This document shows positions 14,263 to 29,526 of a DNA stretch of 64,000 nt, one piece after another. The translations under genes were made by a program, and so were the position numbers. Origin of the DNA: Bos javanicus (taxonomy: Eukaryota > Chordata > Mammalia > Artiodactyla > Bovidae); contig NW_026893842.1 of NCBI RefSeq assembly GCF_032452875.1, positions 186,001 to 250,000 of the forward strand, given 5' to 3'. The first letter of the stretch is position 1. Every line of letters starts with the position of its first letter. The notes beneath the pieces are model-generated. The model saw only the letters and a list, made by a program, of their open reading frames with translations. It was not told the DNA's origin and did no database searches.

Positions 14263-15496
14263 CTGATCACGTGACTGAGCATGCACTGTTCACGTGGCTG
14301 ATCATACACTGATCACGTGATTGATCATGCACTGATCACTTGGACATCATGCACTGATCACGTGGCTGATCATACACTGTTCACGTGTCTGACCATGCAC
14401 TGATCACGTGGCTGATCATACACTGCTCACGTAACTGATCATGCACTGATCACGTGGCTATCATGCACTGATCACGTGGCTGAACATGCACTGTTCACGT
14501 GGCTGATCACACACCTGTCACATGACATATCATGCACTGATCACGTGGCACTCATGCACTGATCACGTGGCTGATCATACTCTGCTCACGTAACTCATCA
14601 TGCACACATCACGTGGCTATCATGCACTGCTCACGTGGCTCGTCATGGAATGATCACGAAGCTACCATATACTGGTCACGTGACTGATCATGCACTGATC
14701 ACGTAAATGATCATGCACTGATCACGTGCTGATCATGTACTGATCACGTGACTGATCATGCACTGATCACGTGGCTGATCATGCACTGATCACGTGGCTG
14801 ATCATGCACTGATCACGTGGCTCACATGCGTATCACGTGACTGATCATGCACTGATCACGTGACTGATCATGCACTGATCACGTGGCTATCATGCACTGA
14901 TCACGTGGCTATCATGCACTGATCACGTGGCTGATCACACGATCACGTGACTGATCATGCACTGATCACGTGGCTATCATGCACTGATATCATGCACTGA
15001 TCACGTGGCTGATCACACACGTATCACTTGACTGATCATGCACTGATCACGTGGCTATCATGCACTGATCACGTGACTGATCATGCACTGATCACGTGGC
15101 TATCATGCACTGATCACGTGGCTATCATGCACTGATATCATGCACTGATCACGTGGCTGATCATGCACTATCACGTGACTGATCATGCACTGATCACGTA
15201 GCTACCATGCACTGATCACGTGACTGATCATGCACTGATCACGTGGCTGATCATGCACTGATCACGTGACTGATCATGCACTGATCACGTGGCTGATCAT
15301 GCACTGATCACGTGGCTATCATGCACTGATCACGTGGCTGATCATGCACTGATCACGCAGCTACCATGTACTGATCACATGACTGATCATGCACTGATCA
15401 CGTAACTGATCATGCACTGATCACGTGGCTTATCATGCATTGATCATGTGATTCATCATGTGCTGATCATGTTTGGTGTCATACACTGATCATGTG

Positions 15497-15726
15497 CCTC
15501 TGGAGGCAATGAACAAAGAGCTGAGTAGGCAGGAATCAGTAGGCAATAATCATGGATCTCAGCTCTGAGAAATCATGCTGCTCAGCTGGCAATAATCAAG
15601 CAGATGAGCAGGCAGGAATTATGCAGCACATGGCAATTGTCAAGGAGATGACAGGCAGGAATCGTGCAGCTCAGCTGGCAATTGTCAAGCAGATGAGCAG
15701 ACAGTAATCACGCAGCTCAGCAGGCC
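15497..15726 (+). repeat. 46-bp-repeat block C, unit 3
   Basis: 230 bp, apparently identical to the C block of unit 2, including catggatctc and caaggagatg. Confidence 0.87.
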
Positions 15727-18700
15727 CTGATCACGTGACTGAGCATGCACTGTTCACGTGGCTGATCATACACTGATCACGTGACTGATCATGCACTGAT
15801 CACGTGGCTATCATGCACTGATCACGTGATTCCTCATGCACTGATCACATTATTGTATGCACTGATCACGTGGCTATCATGCACTGATCACGTGGCTGAT
15901 CATGCACTGATCACGTGACTGATCATGCACTGATCACGTGGCTATCATGCACTGATCACGTGGCTGATCATACACTGATCACGGGACTGATCATGCACTG
16001 ATCACGGGCTATCATGCACTGATCACGTGACTGATCATGCACTGATCACGTGGCTGATCATGCACTGATCACGTGACTGATCATGCACTGATCACGTGAC
16101 TGATCATGCACTGATCACTGGCTATCATGCACTGATTACGTGGCTATCATGCACTGATCACGTGGCTGATCATGCACTGATCACGTGACTGATCATGCAC
16201 TGATCACGTCTGATCATGCACTGATCACGTGACTGATCATGCACTGATCACGTGGATGATCATGCACTGATCACGTGACTGATCATGCACTGATCACGTG
16301 GCTATCATGCACTGATCACGTGGCTGATCATGCACTGATCACGTAGCTACCATGTACTGATCACGTGACTGATCATGCACTGATCACGTAATTGATCATG
16401 CACTGATCACGTGACTGATCATGCACTGATCACGTGGCTGATCATGCACTGATCACGTGGCTGATCATGCACTGATCACGTAGCTACCATGCACTGATCA
16501 CGTGACTGATCATGCACTGATCACGTAACTGATCATGCACTGATCACGTGGCTGATCATGCACTGATCACGTGACTGATCATGCACTGATCACGTGGCTG
16601 ATCATGCACTGATCACGTTGCTACCATGTACTGATCACGTGACTGATCATGCACTGATCACGTAACTGATCATGCACTGATCACGTGGCTGATCATGCAC
16701 TGATCACGTGACTGATCATGCACTGATCACGTGGCTGATCATGCACTGATCACGTAGCTACCATGCACTGATCACGTGACTGATCATGCACTGATCACGT
16801 AATTGATCATGCACTGATCACGTGGCTGATCATGCACTGATCACGTGACTGATCATGCACTGATCACGTGGCTGATCATGCACTGATCACGTGACTGATC
16901 ATGCACTGATCACGTGGCTATCATGCACTGCTCACGTGGCTGTCATGCAATGATCACGTAGCTATCATGCACTGGTCACGTGACTGATCATGCACTGATC
17001 ACGTGACTGATCATGCACTGATCACGTGGCTGATCATGCACTGATCACGTGACTGATCATGCACTGATCACGTGGCTGATCATGCACTGATCACGTGTCT
17101 GATCATGCACTGATCACGTGGCTGATCATGCACTGATCACGTGACTGATCATGCACTGATCACGTAATTGATCATGCACTGATCACGTGGCTGATCATGC
17201 ACTGATCACGTGACTGATCATGCACTGATCACGTGACTGATCATGCACTGATCACGTGGCTATCATGCACTGATCACGTGGCTGATCATGCAATGATCAC
17301 GTAGCTACCATATACTGGTCACGTGACTGATCATGCACTGATCACGTAAATGATCATGCACTGATCACGTGACTGATCATGCACTGATCACGTGACTGAT
17401 CATGCACTGATCACGTGGCTATCATGCACTGATCACGTGGCTGATCATGCAATGATCACGTAGCAACCATGTACTGGTCACGTGACTGATCATGCACTGA
17501 TCACGTAATTGATCATGCACTGATCACGTGGCTGATCATGCACTGATCACGTGACTGATCATGCACTGATCACGTGACTGATCATGCACTGATCACGTGG
17601 CTATCATGCACTGATCACGTGGCTGATCATGCACTGATCACGTGCTGATCATGCACTGATCACGTGACTGATCATGCACTGATCACGTGGCTATCATGCA
17701 CTGATCACGTGACTATCATGCACTGATCACGTGGCTGATCATGCACTGATCACGTGACTGATCATGCACTGATCACGTGGTATCATGCACTGATCACGTG
17801 GCTGATCATGCACTGATCACGTGTCTGATCATGCACTGATCACGTGGCTGATCATGCACTGATCACGTAGCTGATCATGCACTGATCACGTGGCTATCAT
17901 GCACTGATCACGTGGCTGATCATGCAATGATCACGTAGCTACATGTACTGATCACGTGACTGATCATGCACTGATCACGTAATTGATCATGCACTGATCA
18001 CGTGACTGATCATGCACTGATCACGTGACTGATCATGCACTGATCACGTGGCTATCATGCACTGATCACGTGGCTGATCATGCAATGATCACGTAGCTAC
18101 CATGTACTGGTCACGTGACTGATCATGCACTGATCACGTAATTGATCATGCACTGATCACGTGGCTGATCATGCACTGATCACGTGACTGATCATGCACT
18201 GATCACGTGACTGATCATGCACTGATCACGTGGCTATCATGCACTGATCACGTGGCTGATCATGCACTGATCACGTGACTGATCATGCACTGATCACGTG
18301 ACTGATCATGCACTGATCACGTGGATATCATGCACTGATCACGTGGCTGATCATGCACTGATCACGTGTCTGATCATGCACTGATCACGTGGCTGATCAT
18401 GCACTGATCACGTAACTGATCATGCACTGATCACGTGGCTATCATGCACTGATCACGTGGCTGATCATGCACTGATCACGTGGCTTATCACATACCTGTC
18501 ACGTGACTGATCATGCACTGATCACGTGGCACTCATGCACTGATCACGTGGCTGATCATACACTGATCACGTAACTGATCATGCACTGATCACGTGGCTA
18601 TCATGCACTGATCACGTGGCTGATCATGCAATGATCACGTAGCTACCATATACTGGTCACGTGACTGATCATGCACTGATCACGTCATTGATCATGCACT

Positions 18701-21244
18701 GATCACGTGGCTGATCATGCACTGATCACGTGGCTGATCATGCACTGATCACGTGACTGATCATGCACTGATCACGTGACTGATCATGCACTGATCACGT
18801 GACTGATCATGCACTGATCACGTGGCTATCATGCACTGATCACGTGGCTGATCATGCACTGATCACGTGACTGATCATGCACTGATCACGTGACTGATCA
18901 TGCACTGATCACGTGACTGATCATGCACTGATCACGTGGCTGATCATGCACTGATCACGTAGCTATCATGCACTGATCACGTGACTGATCATGCACTGAT
19001 CACGTGACTGATCATGCACTGATCACGTGGCTGATCATGCACTGATCACGTGCCTGATCATGCACTGATCACGTGACTGATCATGCACTGATCACGTGGC
19101 TATCATGCACTGATCACGTGGCTGATCATGCACTGTCACGTGACTGATCATGCACTGATCACGTGACTGATCATGCACTGATCACGTGGCTATCATGCAC
19201 TGATCACGTGGCTGATCATGCACTGATCACGTAGCTACCATGCACTGATCACGTGACTGATCATGCACTGATCACGTAATGATCATGCACTGATCACGTG
19301 GCTGATCATGCACTGATCACGTGGCTGATCATGCACTGATCACGTGGCTGATCATGCACTGATCACGTGGCTATCATGCACTGATCACGTGGCTGATCAT
19401 GCACTGATCACGGGACTGATCATGCACTGATCACGGGCTATCATGCACTGATCACATGACTCCATGCACTGATCACGTGGATGATCATGCACTGATCACG
19501 TGACTGATCATGCACTGATCACGTGACTGATCATGCACTGATCACGTGGCTGATCATGCACTGATCACGTGACTGATCATGCACTGATCACGTGGCTGAT
19601 CATGCACTGATCACGTGGCTGATCATGCACTGATCACGTGATGATCATGCACTGATCACGTGGCTATCATGCACTGATCACGTGGCTGATCATGCACTGA
19701 TCACGTAGCTCATGCACTGATCACGTGACTGATCATGCACTGATCACGTAATTGATCATGCACTGATCAGTGACTGATCATGCACTGATCACGTGACTGA
19801 TCATGCACTGATCACGTGACTGATCATGCACTGATCACGTGGCTATCATGCACTGATCACGTGGCTGATCATGCATGATCACGTAGCTACCATGCACTGA
19901 TCACGTGACTGATCATGCACTGATCACGTAATTGATCATGCACTGATCACGTGGCTGATCATGCACTGATCACGTGACTGATCATGCACTGATCACGTGA
20001 CTGATCATGCACTGATCACGTGGCTATCATGCACTGATCACGTGGCTGATCATGCACTGATCACGTGCCTGATCATGCACTGATCACATGACTGATCATG
20101 CACTGATCACGTGACTGATCATGCACTGATCACGTGGCTATCATGCACTATCACGTGGCTGATCATGCAATGATCACGTAGCTACCATGTACTGGTCAGT
20201 GACTGATCATACACTGATCACGTGACTGATCATGCACTGATCACGTGGCTGATCATGCACTGATCACGTGACTGATCATGCACTGATCACGTGACTGATC
20301 ATGCACTGATCACGTGGCTATCATGCACTGATCACGTGGCTGATCATGCACTGTCACGTGACTGATCATGCACTGATCACGTGACTGATCATGCACTGAT
20401 CACGTGGCTATCATGCACTGATCACGTGGCTGATCATGCAATGATCACGTAGCTACCATGTACTGGTCACGTGACTGATCATGCACTGATCACGTAATTG
20501 ATCATGCACTGATCACGTGGCTGATCATGCACTGATCACGTGGCTGATCACACATGATCACGTGACTGATCATGCACTGATCACGTGGCTGATCATGCAC
20601 TGATCACGTGGCTGATCATGCACTGATCACGTGGCTATCATGCACTGATCACGTGGCTGATCATGCACTGATCACGTAGCAATCATGCACTGATCACGTG
20701 ACTGATCATGCACTGATCACGTAATTGATCATGCACTGATCACGTGGCTGATCATGCACTGATCACGTGGCTGATCACACACGATCACGTGACTGATCAT
20801 GCACTGATCACGTGACTGATCATGCACTGATCACGTGGCTATCATGCACTGATCACGTGGATATCATGCACTGATCACGTGGCTGATCACACACTGTCAC
20901 GTGACTGATCATGCACTGATCACGTGGCTATCATGCACTGATCACGTGGCTATCATGCACTGATCACGTGGCTGATCATGCACTGATCACGTGACTGATC
21001 ATGCACTGATCACGTGACTGATCATGCACTGATCACGTGACTGATCATGCACTGATCACGTGGCTATCATGCACTGCTCACGTGGCTGATCATGCACTGA
21101 TCACGCAGCTACCATGTACTGATCACGTGACTGATCATGCACTGATCACGTAATTGATCATGCACTGATCACGTGGCTTATCATGCACTGATCATGTGAC
21201 TGATCATGTGCTGATCATGTTTGGTGTCATACACTGATCATGTG

Positions 21245-21480
21245 CCTCTGGAGGCAATGAACATAGAGCTGAGTAGGCAGGAATCAGTCAGCAGGCTATA
21301 ATCATGGAACTCAGCTCTGAGAAATCATGCTGCTCAGCTGGCAATAATCAAGTAGATGAGCAGGCAGGAATTACGCAGCACAGGTGGCAATTGTCAAGCA
21401 GATGACAGGCAGGAATCGTGCAGCTCAGCTGGCAATTGTCAAGCAGATGAGCAGACAGTAATCACGCAGCTCAGCAGGCC
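21245..21480 (+). repeat. 46-bp-repeat block A, unit 4
   Basis: 236 bp, matches the A consensus with no private change noticed. Confidence 0.88.
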
Positions 21481-22128
21481 CTGATCACGTGACTGAGCAT
21501 GCACTGATCACGTGGCTGATCATACACTGATCACGTGACTGATCATGCACTGATCACGTGGCTATCATGCACTGATCACGTGGCTGATCATGCACTGATC
21601 ACGTGCCTGATCATGCACTGATCACGTGGCTGATCATGCACTGATCACGTGGCTGATCATGCACTGATCACGTGACTGATCATGCACTGATCACGTGGCT
21701 GATCATGCACTGATCACGTGACTGATCATGCAGTGATCACGTGGCTATCATGCACTACTCACGTGGCTGATCATGCAATGATCATGTAGCTACCATGTAC
21801 AGGTCACGTGAATGATCATACACCCATCAGGTGACTGATCATGCACTGATCACGTGGCTATCATGCACTGATCACGAGACTGATCATGCACTGATCACGT
21901 CTATATCATGCACTGATCACATGACTGCCCATGCACTGATCACGTGGATGATCATACACTAATCATGTGACAGATCATGCACTGATCACGTGGCTGATCA
22001 TGCACTGATACCGTGACTGAGCATGGACTGATCACATGACTATCATGTAGTGATCACGTGACTTAATGGCGCTGATCATGTGACTGATCATGCGCTGATC
22101 ATGTTTGCTATCATACACTGATCATGTG

Positions 22129-22368
22129 CCTCTGGAGGCAATAAACAAAGAGCTGAGTAGGCACGAATCAAACAGTCAGCAGGCAATAATCATGGAACTC
22201 AGCTGTGAGGAATCATGCTGCTCAGCTGGCAATAATCAAGCAGCTGAGCAGGCAGGAATTACGCAGCACAGCTGGCAATTGTCAAGCAGATGACAGGCAG
22301 GAATCGTGCAGCTCAGCTGGCAATTGTCAAGCAGATGAGCAGACAGTAATCACGCAGCTCAGCAGGCC
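22129..22368 (+). repeat. 46-bp-repeat block B, unit 4
   Basis: 240 bp, B consensus, AATAAA at 22140-22145. Downstream, the first diverged monomer reads cacttggata, as in units 5-8; units 1-3 and 9 read cacttggaca. Confidence 0.88.
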
Positions 22369-23696
22369 CTGATCACGTGACTGAGCATGCACTGTTCACG
22401 TGGCTGATCATACACTGATCACGTGATTGATCATGCACTGATCACTTGGATATCATGCACTGATCACGTGGCTGATCATACACTGTTCACGTGTCTGACC
22501 ATGCACTGATCACGTGGCTGATCATACACTGCTCACGTAACTGATCATGCACTGATCACGTGGCTATCATGCACTGATCACGTGGCTGAACATGCACTGT
22601 TCACGTGGCTGATCACACACCTGTCACGTGACATATCATGCACTGATCACGTGGCACTCATGCACTGATCACGTGGCTGATCATACTCTGCTCACGTAAC
22701 TCATCATGCACACATCACGTGGCTATCATGCACTGCTCACGTGGCTCGTCATGGAATGATCACGAAGCTACCATATACTGGTCACGTGACTGATCATGCA
22801 CAGATCACGTAAATGATCATGCACTGTTCACGTGACTGATCATGTACTGATCACGTGACTGATCATGCACTGATCACGTGGCTATCATGCTCTGCTCACG
22901 TGGCTGATCATGCAATGATCACGTAGCAACCATGTACTGGTCACGTGACTGATCATGCACTGATCACGTAATTGATCCTGCACTGATCACGTGGCTCATC
23001 ATGCACTGATCACGTGGCTGATCACACACGTATCACGTGACTGATCATGCACTGATCACGTGACTAATCATGCACTGATCACGTGGCTATCATGCACTGA
23101 TCACGTGGATATCATGCACTGATCACGTGGCTGATCACACACGTATCACGTGACTGATCATGCACTGATCACGTGGCTATCATGCACTGATATCATGCAC
23201 TGATCACGTGGCTGATCACACATCACGTGACTGATCATGCACTGATCACGTGGCTGATCATGCACTGATCACGTGACTGATCATGCACTGATCACGTGGC
23301 TATCATGCACTGATCACGTGGCTGATCATGCACTGATATCATGCACTGATCACGTGGCTGATCATGCACGATCACGTGACTGATCATGCACTGATCACGT
23401 GGCTATCATGCACTGATCACGTGACTGATCATGCACTGATCACGTGGCTGATCATGCACTGATCACGTGACTGATCATGCACTGATCACGTGGCTGATCA
23501 TGCACTGATCACGTGGCTATCATGCACTGATCACGTGGCTGATCATGCAATGATCACGCAGCTACCATGTACTGGTCACATGACTGATCATGCACTGATC
23601 ACGTGACTGATCATGCACTGATCACGTGGCTTATCATGCATGATCATGTGACTGATCATGTGCTGATCATGTTTGGTATCATACACTGATCATGTG

Positions 23697-23926
23697 CCTC
23701 TGGAGGCAATGAACAAAGAGCTGAGTAGGCAGGAATCAGTAGGCAATAATCATGGAACTCAGCTCTGAGAAATCATGCTGCTCAGCTGGCAATAATCAAG
23801 CAGCTGAGCAGGCAGGAATTACGCAGCACATGGCAATTGTCAAGCAGATGACAGGCAGGAATCGTGCAGCTCAGCTGGCAATTGTCAAGCAGATGAGCAG
23901 ACAGTAATCACGCAGCTCAGCAGGCC
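23697..23926 (+). repeat. 46-bp-repeat block C, unit 4
   Basis: 230 bp. Like units 2-3 it has cagtaggc and cacatgg, but with catggaactc, ttacgcagc and caagcagatg. It is therefore an intermediate form. Confidence 0.87.
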
Positions 23927-26900
23927 CTGATCACGTGACTGAGCATGCACTGTTCACGTGGCTGATCATACACTGATCACGTGACTGATCATGCACTGAT
24001 CACGTGGCTATCATGCACTGATCACGTGGCTGATCATGCACTGATCACGTGATTGTGCACTGATCACGTGGCTGATCATGCACTGATCACGTGGCTGATC
24101 ATGCACTGATCACGTGACTGATCATGCACTGATCACGTGGCTATCATGCACTGATCACGTGGCTGATCATGCACTGATCACGTGACTGATCATGCACTGA
24201 TCACGGGCTGATCATGCACTGATCACGTGACTGATCATGCACTGATCACGTGGCTGATCATGCACTGATCACGTGGCTGATCATGCACTGATCACGTGGC
24301 TGATCATGCACTGATCACGTGACTGATCATGCACTGATCACGTGACTGATCATGCACTGATCACGTGGCTGATCATGCACTGATCACGTGACTGATCATG
24401 CACTGATCACGTGACTGATCATGCACTGATCACGTGGCTATCATGCACTGCTCACGTGGCTGATCATGCAATGATCACGTAGCTACCATGTACTGGTCAC
24501 GTGACTGATCATGCACTGATCACGTAACTGATCATGCACTGATCACGTGACTGATCATGCACTGATCACGTGACTGATCATGCACTGATCACGTGGCTAT
24601 CATGCACTGATCACGTGGCTGATCATGCAATGATCACGTAGCTACCATGCACTGATCACGTGACTGATCATGCACTGATCACGTAATTGATCATGCACTG
24701 ATCACGTGGCTGATCATGCACTGATCACGTGACTGATCATGCACTGATCACGTGACTGATCATGCACTGATCACGTGGCTATCATGCACTGATCACGTGG
24801 CTGATCATGCACTGATCACGTGACTGATCATGCACTGATCACGTGACTGATCATGCACTGATCACGTGGCTATCATGCACTGATCACGTGACTATCATGC
24901 ACTGATCACGTGGCTGATCATGCACTGATCACGTGACTGATCATGCACTGATCACGTGGTATCATGCACTGATCACGTGGCTGATCATGCACTGATCACG
25001 TGGCTGATCATGCACTGATCACGTGGCTGATCATGCACTGATCACGTGGCTGATCATGCACTGATCACGTGGCTATCATGCACTGATCACGTGGCTGATC
25101 ATGCACTGATCACGTAGCTGACATGCACTGATCACGTGACTGATCATGCACTGATCACGTAATTGATCATGCACTGATCACGTGACTGATCATGCACTGA
25201 TCACGTGACTGATCATGCACTGATCACGTGGCTATCATGCACTGATCACGTGGCTGATCATGCAATGATCACGTAGCTACCATGTACTGGTCACGTGACT
25301 GATCATGCACTGATCACGTAATTGATCATGCACTGATCACGTGGCTGATCATGCACTGATCACGTGACTGATCATGCACTGATCACGTGACTGATCATGC
25401 ACTGATCACGTGGCTATCATGCACTGATCACGTGGCTGATCATGCACTGATCACGTGACTGATCATGCACTGATCACGTGACTGATCATGCACTGATCAC
25501 GTGGATATCATGCACTGATCACGTGGCTGATCATGCACTGATCACGTGTCTGATCATGCACTGATCACGTGGCTGATCATGCACTGATCACGTAACTGAT
25601 CATGCACTGATCACGTGGCTATCATGCACTGATCACGTGGCTGATCATGCACTGATCACGTGGCTGATCACATACCTGTCACGTGACTGATCATGCACTG
25701 ATCACGTGGCACTCATGCACTGATCACGTGGCTGATCATACACTGCTCACGTAACTGATCATGCACTGATCACGTGGCTATCATGCACTGCTCACGTGGC
25801 TGATCATGCAATGATCACGTAGCTACCATATACTGGTCACGTGACTGATCATGCACTGATCACGTCATTGATCATGCACTGATCACGTGGCTGATCATGC
25901 ACTGATCACGTGGCTGATCATGCACTGATCACGTGACTGATCATGCACTGATCACGTGACTGATCATGCACTGATCACGTGACTGATCATGCACTGATCA
26001 CGTGGCTATCATGCACTGATCACGTGGCTGATCATGCACTGATCACGTGACTGATCATGCACTGATCACGTGACTGATCATGCACTGATCACGTGACTGA
26101 TCATGCACTGATCACGTGGCTGATCATGCACTGATCACGTGCTATCATGCACTGATCACGTGACTGATCATGCACTGATCACGTGACTGATCATGCACTG
26201 ATCACGTGGCTGATCATGCACTGATCACGTGGCTGATCATGCACTGATCACGTGACTGATCATGCACTGATCACGTGGCTATCATGCACTGATCACGTGG
26301 CTGATCATGCACTGATCACGTGACTGATCATGCACTGATCACGTGACTGATCATGCACTGATCACGTGGCTATCATGCACTGATCACGTGGCTGATCATG
26401 CACTGATCACGTAGCTACCATGCACTGATCACGTGACTGATCATGCACTGATCACGTAATTGATCATGCACTGATCACGTGGCTGATCATGCACTGATCA
26501 CGTGGCTGATCATGCACTGATCACGTGGCTGATCATGCACTGATCACGTGGCTATCATGCACTGATCACGTGGCTGATCATGCACTGATCACGGGACTGA
26601 TCATGCACTGATCACGGGCTATCATGCACTGATCACATGACATCATGCACTGATCACGTGGCTGATCATGCACTGATCACGTGACTGATCATGCACTGAT
26701 CACGTGACTGATCATGCACTGATCACGTGGCTGATCATGCACTGATCACGTGACTGATCATGCACTGATCACGTGGATGATCATGCACTGATCACGTGGC
26801 TGATCATGCACTGATCACGTGGCTATCATGCACTGATCACGTGGCTGATCATGCACTGATCACGTAGCTATCATGCACTGATCACGTGACTGATCATGCA

Positions 26901-28403
26901 CTGATCACGTGGCTGATCATGCACTGATCACGTGACTGATCATGCACTGATCACGTGACTGATCATGCACTGATCACGTGACTGATCATGCACTGATCAC
27001 GTGGCTATCATGCACTGATCACGTGGCTGATCATGCATGATCACGTAGCTATCATGCACTGGTCACGTGACTGATCATGCACTGATCACGTAACTGATCA
27101 TGCACTGATCACGTGGCTGATCATGCACTGATCACGTGACTGATCATGCACTGATCACGTGACTGATCATGCACTGATCACGTGGCTATCATGCACTGAT
27201 CACGTGGCTGATCATGCACTGATCACGTGACTCATGCACTGATCACATGACTGATCATGCACTGATCACGTGACTGATCATGCACTGATCACGTGGCTAT
27301 CATGCACTATCACGTGGCTGATCATGCACTGATCATGTAGCTACCATGTACTGGTCAGTGACTGATCATGCACTGATCACGTGACTGATCATGCACTGAT
27401 CACGTGGCTGATCATGCACTGATCACGTGACTGATCATGCACTGATCACGTGACTGATCATGCACTGATCACGTGGCTATCATGCACTGATCACGTGGCT
27501 GATCATGCACTGATCACGTGACTGATCATGCACTGATCACGTGACTGATCATGCACTGATCACGTGGCTATCATGCACTGATCACGTGGCTGATCATGCA
27601 ATGATCACGTAGCTACCATGTACTGGTCACGTGACTGATCATGCACTGATCACGTAATTGATCATGCACTGATCACGTGGCTGATCATGCACTGATCACG
27701 TGGCTGATCACACATGATCACGTGACTGATCATGCACTGATCACGTGGCTGATCATGCACTGATCACGTGGCTATCATGCACTGATCACGTGGCTATCAT
27801 GCACTGATCACGTGGCTGATCATGCACTGATCACGTAGCTATCATGCACTGATCACGTGACTGATCATGCACTGATCACGTAACTGATCATGCACTGATC
27901 ACGTGGCTGATCATGCACTGATCACGTGGCTGATCACACACGATCACGTGACTGATCATGCACTGATCACGTGAATGATCATGCACTGATCACGTGGCTA
28001 TCATGCACTGATCACGTGGATATCATGCACTGATCACGTGGCTGATCACACACTGTCACGTGACTGATCATGCACTGATCACGTGGCTATCATGCACTGA
28101 TCACGTGGCTATCATGCACTGATCACGTGGCTGATCATGCACTGATCACGTGACTGATCATGCACTGATCACGTGACTGATCATGCACTGATCACGTGAC
28201 TGATCATGCACTGATCACGTGGCTATCATGCACTGATCACGTGGCTGATCATGCACTGATCACGCAGCTACCATGCACTGATCACGTGACTGATCATGCA
28301 CTGATCACGTAATTGATCATGCACTGATCACGTGGCTTATCATGCATTGATCATGTGACTGATCATGTGCTGATCATGTTTGGTGTCATACACTGATCAT
28401 GTG

Positions 28404-28639
28404 CCTCTGGAGGCAATGAACATAGAGCTGAGTAGGCAGGAATCAGTCAGCAGGCTATAATCATGGAACTCAGCTCTGAGAAATCATGCTGCTCAGCTGG
28501 CAATAATCAAGTAGATGAGCAGGCAGGAATTACGCAGCACAGGTGGCAATTGTCAAGCAGATGACAGGCAGGAATCGTGCAGCTCAGCTGGCAATTGTCA
28601 AGCAGATGAGCAGACAGTAATCACGCAGCTCAGCAGGCC
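28404..28639 (+). repeat. 46-bp-repeat block A, unit 5
   Basis: 236 bp, A consensus. Confidence 0.88.
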
Positions 28640-29286
28640 CTGATCACGTGACTGAGCATGCACTGATCACGTGGCTGATCATACACTGATCACGTGACTG
28701 ATCATGCACTGATCACGTGGCTATCATGCACTGATCACGTGGCTGATCATGCACTGATCACGTGCTGATCATGCACTGATCACGTGGCTGATCATGCACT
28801 GATCACGTGGCTGATCATGCACTGATCACGTGGCTGATCATGCACTGATCACGTGGCTGATCATGCACTGATCACGTGACTGATCATGCACTGATCACGT
28901 GGCTATCATGCACTACTCACGTGGCTGATCATGCAATGATCATGTAGCTACCATGTACAGGTCACGTGAATGATCATACACCCATCAGGTGACTGATCAT
29001 GCACTGATCACGTGGCTATCATGCACTGATCACGAGACTGATCATGCACTGATCACGTCTATATCATGCACTGATCACATGACTGCCCATGCACTGATCA
29101 CGTGGATGATCATACACTAATCATGTGACAGATCATGCACTGATCACGTGGCTGATCATGCACTGATACCGTGACTGAGCATGGACTGATCACATGACTA
29201 TCATGTAGTGATCACGTGACTTAATGGCGCTGATCATGTGACTGATCATGCGCTGATCATGTTTGCTATCATACACTGATCATGTG

Positions 29287-29526
29287 CCTCTGGAGGCAAT
29301 AAACAAAGAGCTGAGTAGGCACGAATCATACAGTCAGCAGGCAATAATCATGGAACTCAGCTGTGAGGAATCATGCTGCTCAGCTGGCAATAATCAAGCA
29401 GCTGAGCAGGCAGGAATTACGCAGCACAGCTGGCAATTGTCAAGCAGATGACAGGCAGGAATCGTGCAGCTCAGCTGGCAATTGTCAAGCAGATGAGCAG
29501 ACAGTAATCACGCAGCTCAGCAGGCC
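29287..29526 (+). repeat. 46-bp-repeat block B, unit 5
   Basis: 240 bp B-type block, AATAAA at 29298-29303. Private change: aatcatacagtc where the other B blocks have aatcaaacagtc. Confidence 0.88.

Larger units (their letters stand above)
13139..21244 (+). repeat. 1.706-type higher-order unit 3 (8106 bp, longest)
   Basis: Blocks: A 13139-13374, B 14023-14262, C 15497-15726. Intervals: A-B 13375-14022; B-C 14263-15496 (1234 bp, the shortest; several of the private B-C variants near 14690-14830 are replaced by consensus monomers); C-A 15727-21244 (5518 bp, the longest). The spacer has ccatatactgg markers at 17308 and 18646 (1338 bp apart) and ggcactcatg near 18529. It also contains gttgctaccatg near 16618, shared with unit 2 (~9706). 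Confidence 0.9.
21245..28403 (+). repeat. 1.706-type higher-order unit 4 (7159 bp)
   Basis: Blocks: A 21245-21480, B 22129-22368, C 23697-23926. Intervals: A-B 21481-22128; B-C 22369-23696 (1328 bp); C-A 23927-28403 (4477 bp). Only one ccatatactgg copy remains in the spacer (25826), with one ggcactcatg near 25708. The terminal part with gctgatcacacatg (~27708) is the segment to which the compact units 5 and 7 have been joined. Confidence 0.9.
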
